Source: JBLHUT01 sp047629975 (GTDB lineage Bacteria; Pseudomonadota; Alphaproteobacteria; Rhodobacterales; Rhodobacteraceae). Taken from it: a stretch of DNA of 6,976 nucleotides. Below the pieces are notes generated by a model. That model did not search any database, had not been told where the DNA came from, and saw only the letters and a program-made list of their open reading frames with translations. The stretch is taken from contig JBLHUT010000194.1 of assembly GCA_047629975.1 (NCBI GenBank), positions 1 to 6,976 of the forward strand, written 5' to 3'. Positions 6,556-6,976 of the stretch are shown in pieces (the stretch's first letter is position 1; every line of letters starts with the position of its first letter). The position numbers and the translations under genes are program-made.

Positions 6556-6593
6556 TTTGCAACTTTGCGATCCTCTTAGCAAGATGTTGCAAA
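6556..6593. promoter_or_regulatory. Cluster of TTTGCAA-like half-sites, candidate operator of the ScfR-type gene
   Basis: Four related half-sites lie in 38 bases: TTTGCAAC (6556-6563), TTTGCGAT (6564-6571), TTAGCAAG (6576-6583) and GTTGCAAA (6586-6593). The outer two are a perfect 8-base inverted repeat. The inner two are separated by exactly 4 bases. From memory, R. sphaeroides PccR recognises paired TTTGCAAA half-sites with a 4-base spacer, which is the layout of the inner pair (6 of 8 matches each). The leftmost box overlaps the ribosome binding region of the regulator gene, so a bound protein could block its own expression. Confidence 0.55.
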
Positions 6594-6598
6594 CCCGT

Positions 6599-6976
6599 CT
6601 AGCCGAGCGCGATCTTTCGTGCGCGGGCGATAACAAGCAGCACCACGATGACCGACGAAAATGACGTCAAAAGCATCAAAATCAACAACGGCATCGGCCC
6701 CGAACCGGGTGTCAGCAAGCTGCCGGCAAGCGCGGAAAGTGCTGCACCTCCGCCGATCATGATCGCCCCGCCCAGCCCGCTTGCCGTTCCCGCAAGGTGC
6801 GGACGGACCGACAACATTCCCGCCATCGCATTCGGGATAGCCAGCCCGTTTCCAAGCCCGATACAGATGAAAAATGCAAAAAATACAGTAGTTTGCAGAG
6901 ATACTGTCAGGTAAAGAATGATCAACGTCGAAAGACCGAAACAGGTGATCAACGTCCCCGTCAACACCATCCGGTT
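6599..6976 (-). CDS. Bcr/CflA-type MFS drug efflux transporter, C-terminal part
   Basis: Inner-membrane proton-driven exporter of the major facilitator superfamily, drug:H+ antiporter type. Only the last 125 residues are visible; the frame is open to the right edge, so the true start is outside and the internal Met at 6970 is not it. The visible part has about four hydrophobic membrane segments and the segment GLGNGLAIPNAMAGMLSVRP...AGTASGLGGAIMIGGGAA, which is the Bcr/CflA-like signature in the C-terminal half, and it ends with a short basic tail (IARARKIALG). The substrate cannot be inferred. It precedes the ScfR-type regulator on the same strand with a 53-base gap, so read-through transcription of the regulator is possible. 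The half-site cluster in that gap is better placed for the regulator than for this gene. Confidence 0.85.
   Translation of the reverse strand, partial: NRMVLTGTLITCFGLSTLIILYLTVSLQTTVFFAFFICIGLGNGLAIPNAMAGMLSVRPHLAGTASGLGGAIMIGGGAALSALAGSLLTPGSGPMPLLILMLLTSFSSVIVVLLVIARARKIALG

Overview
The window looks like chromosomal DNA of a GC-rich alphaproteobacterium, most likely a marine member of the Rhodobacterales (Roseobacter/Rhodobacter lineage). This is inferred from four things: the lysC-ptsP gene pair, a ScfR/PccR-type short-chain acyl-CoA regulator, a secreted staphylococcal-nuclease-like protein with the C-terminal extension I associate with this group, and codon usage. No mobile element, tRNA, rRNA or CRISPR array is visible. 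All of the window is explained by seven genes and short gaps.

Left block, minus strand: lysC (aspartokinase, 2417 to 1179) is followed after 9 bases by ptsP (PEP-protein phosphotransferase of the nitrogen PTS). The ptsP frame runs off the left edge with its first 389 residues present. A 221-base divergent gap separates lysC from betB (betaine aldehyde dehydrogenase, plus strand, 2639-4099). This betB stands without betA, betC or betI in view.

Middle block, plus strand: after betB there is a 100-base gap with a perfect FNR-type palindrome, TTGAT-N4-ATCAA (4130-4143). It lies a suitable distance ahead of an unrecognised 84-residue ORF with a good ribosome binding site (4200-4454). A secreted thermonuclease-family gene (about 4504-5154) follows. 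The arrangement suggests that oxygen-responsive control may act on the small ORF and possibly on the nuclease.

Right block, minus strand: the C-terminal third of a Bcr/CflA-type MFS efflux pump enters from the right edge and stops at 6599. After 53 bases comes an XRE/ScfR-family regulator (6545 to 5151). The 53-base gap holds four TTTGCAA-like half-sites, a good candidate autoregulatory operator. The regulator and the nuclease converge and share a palindromic TTAA that gives both their stop codons.

The strongest leads for follow-up are the FNR box in front of an unknown small protein and the TTTGCAA cluster in front of the ScfR-type gene. I do not see a clearly novel multi-gene system.
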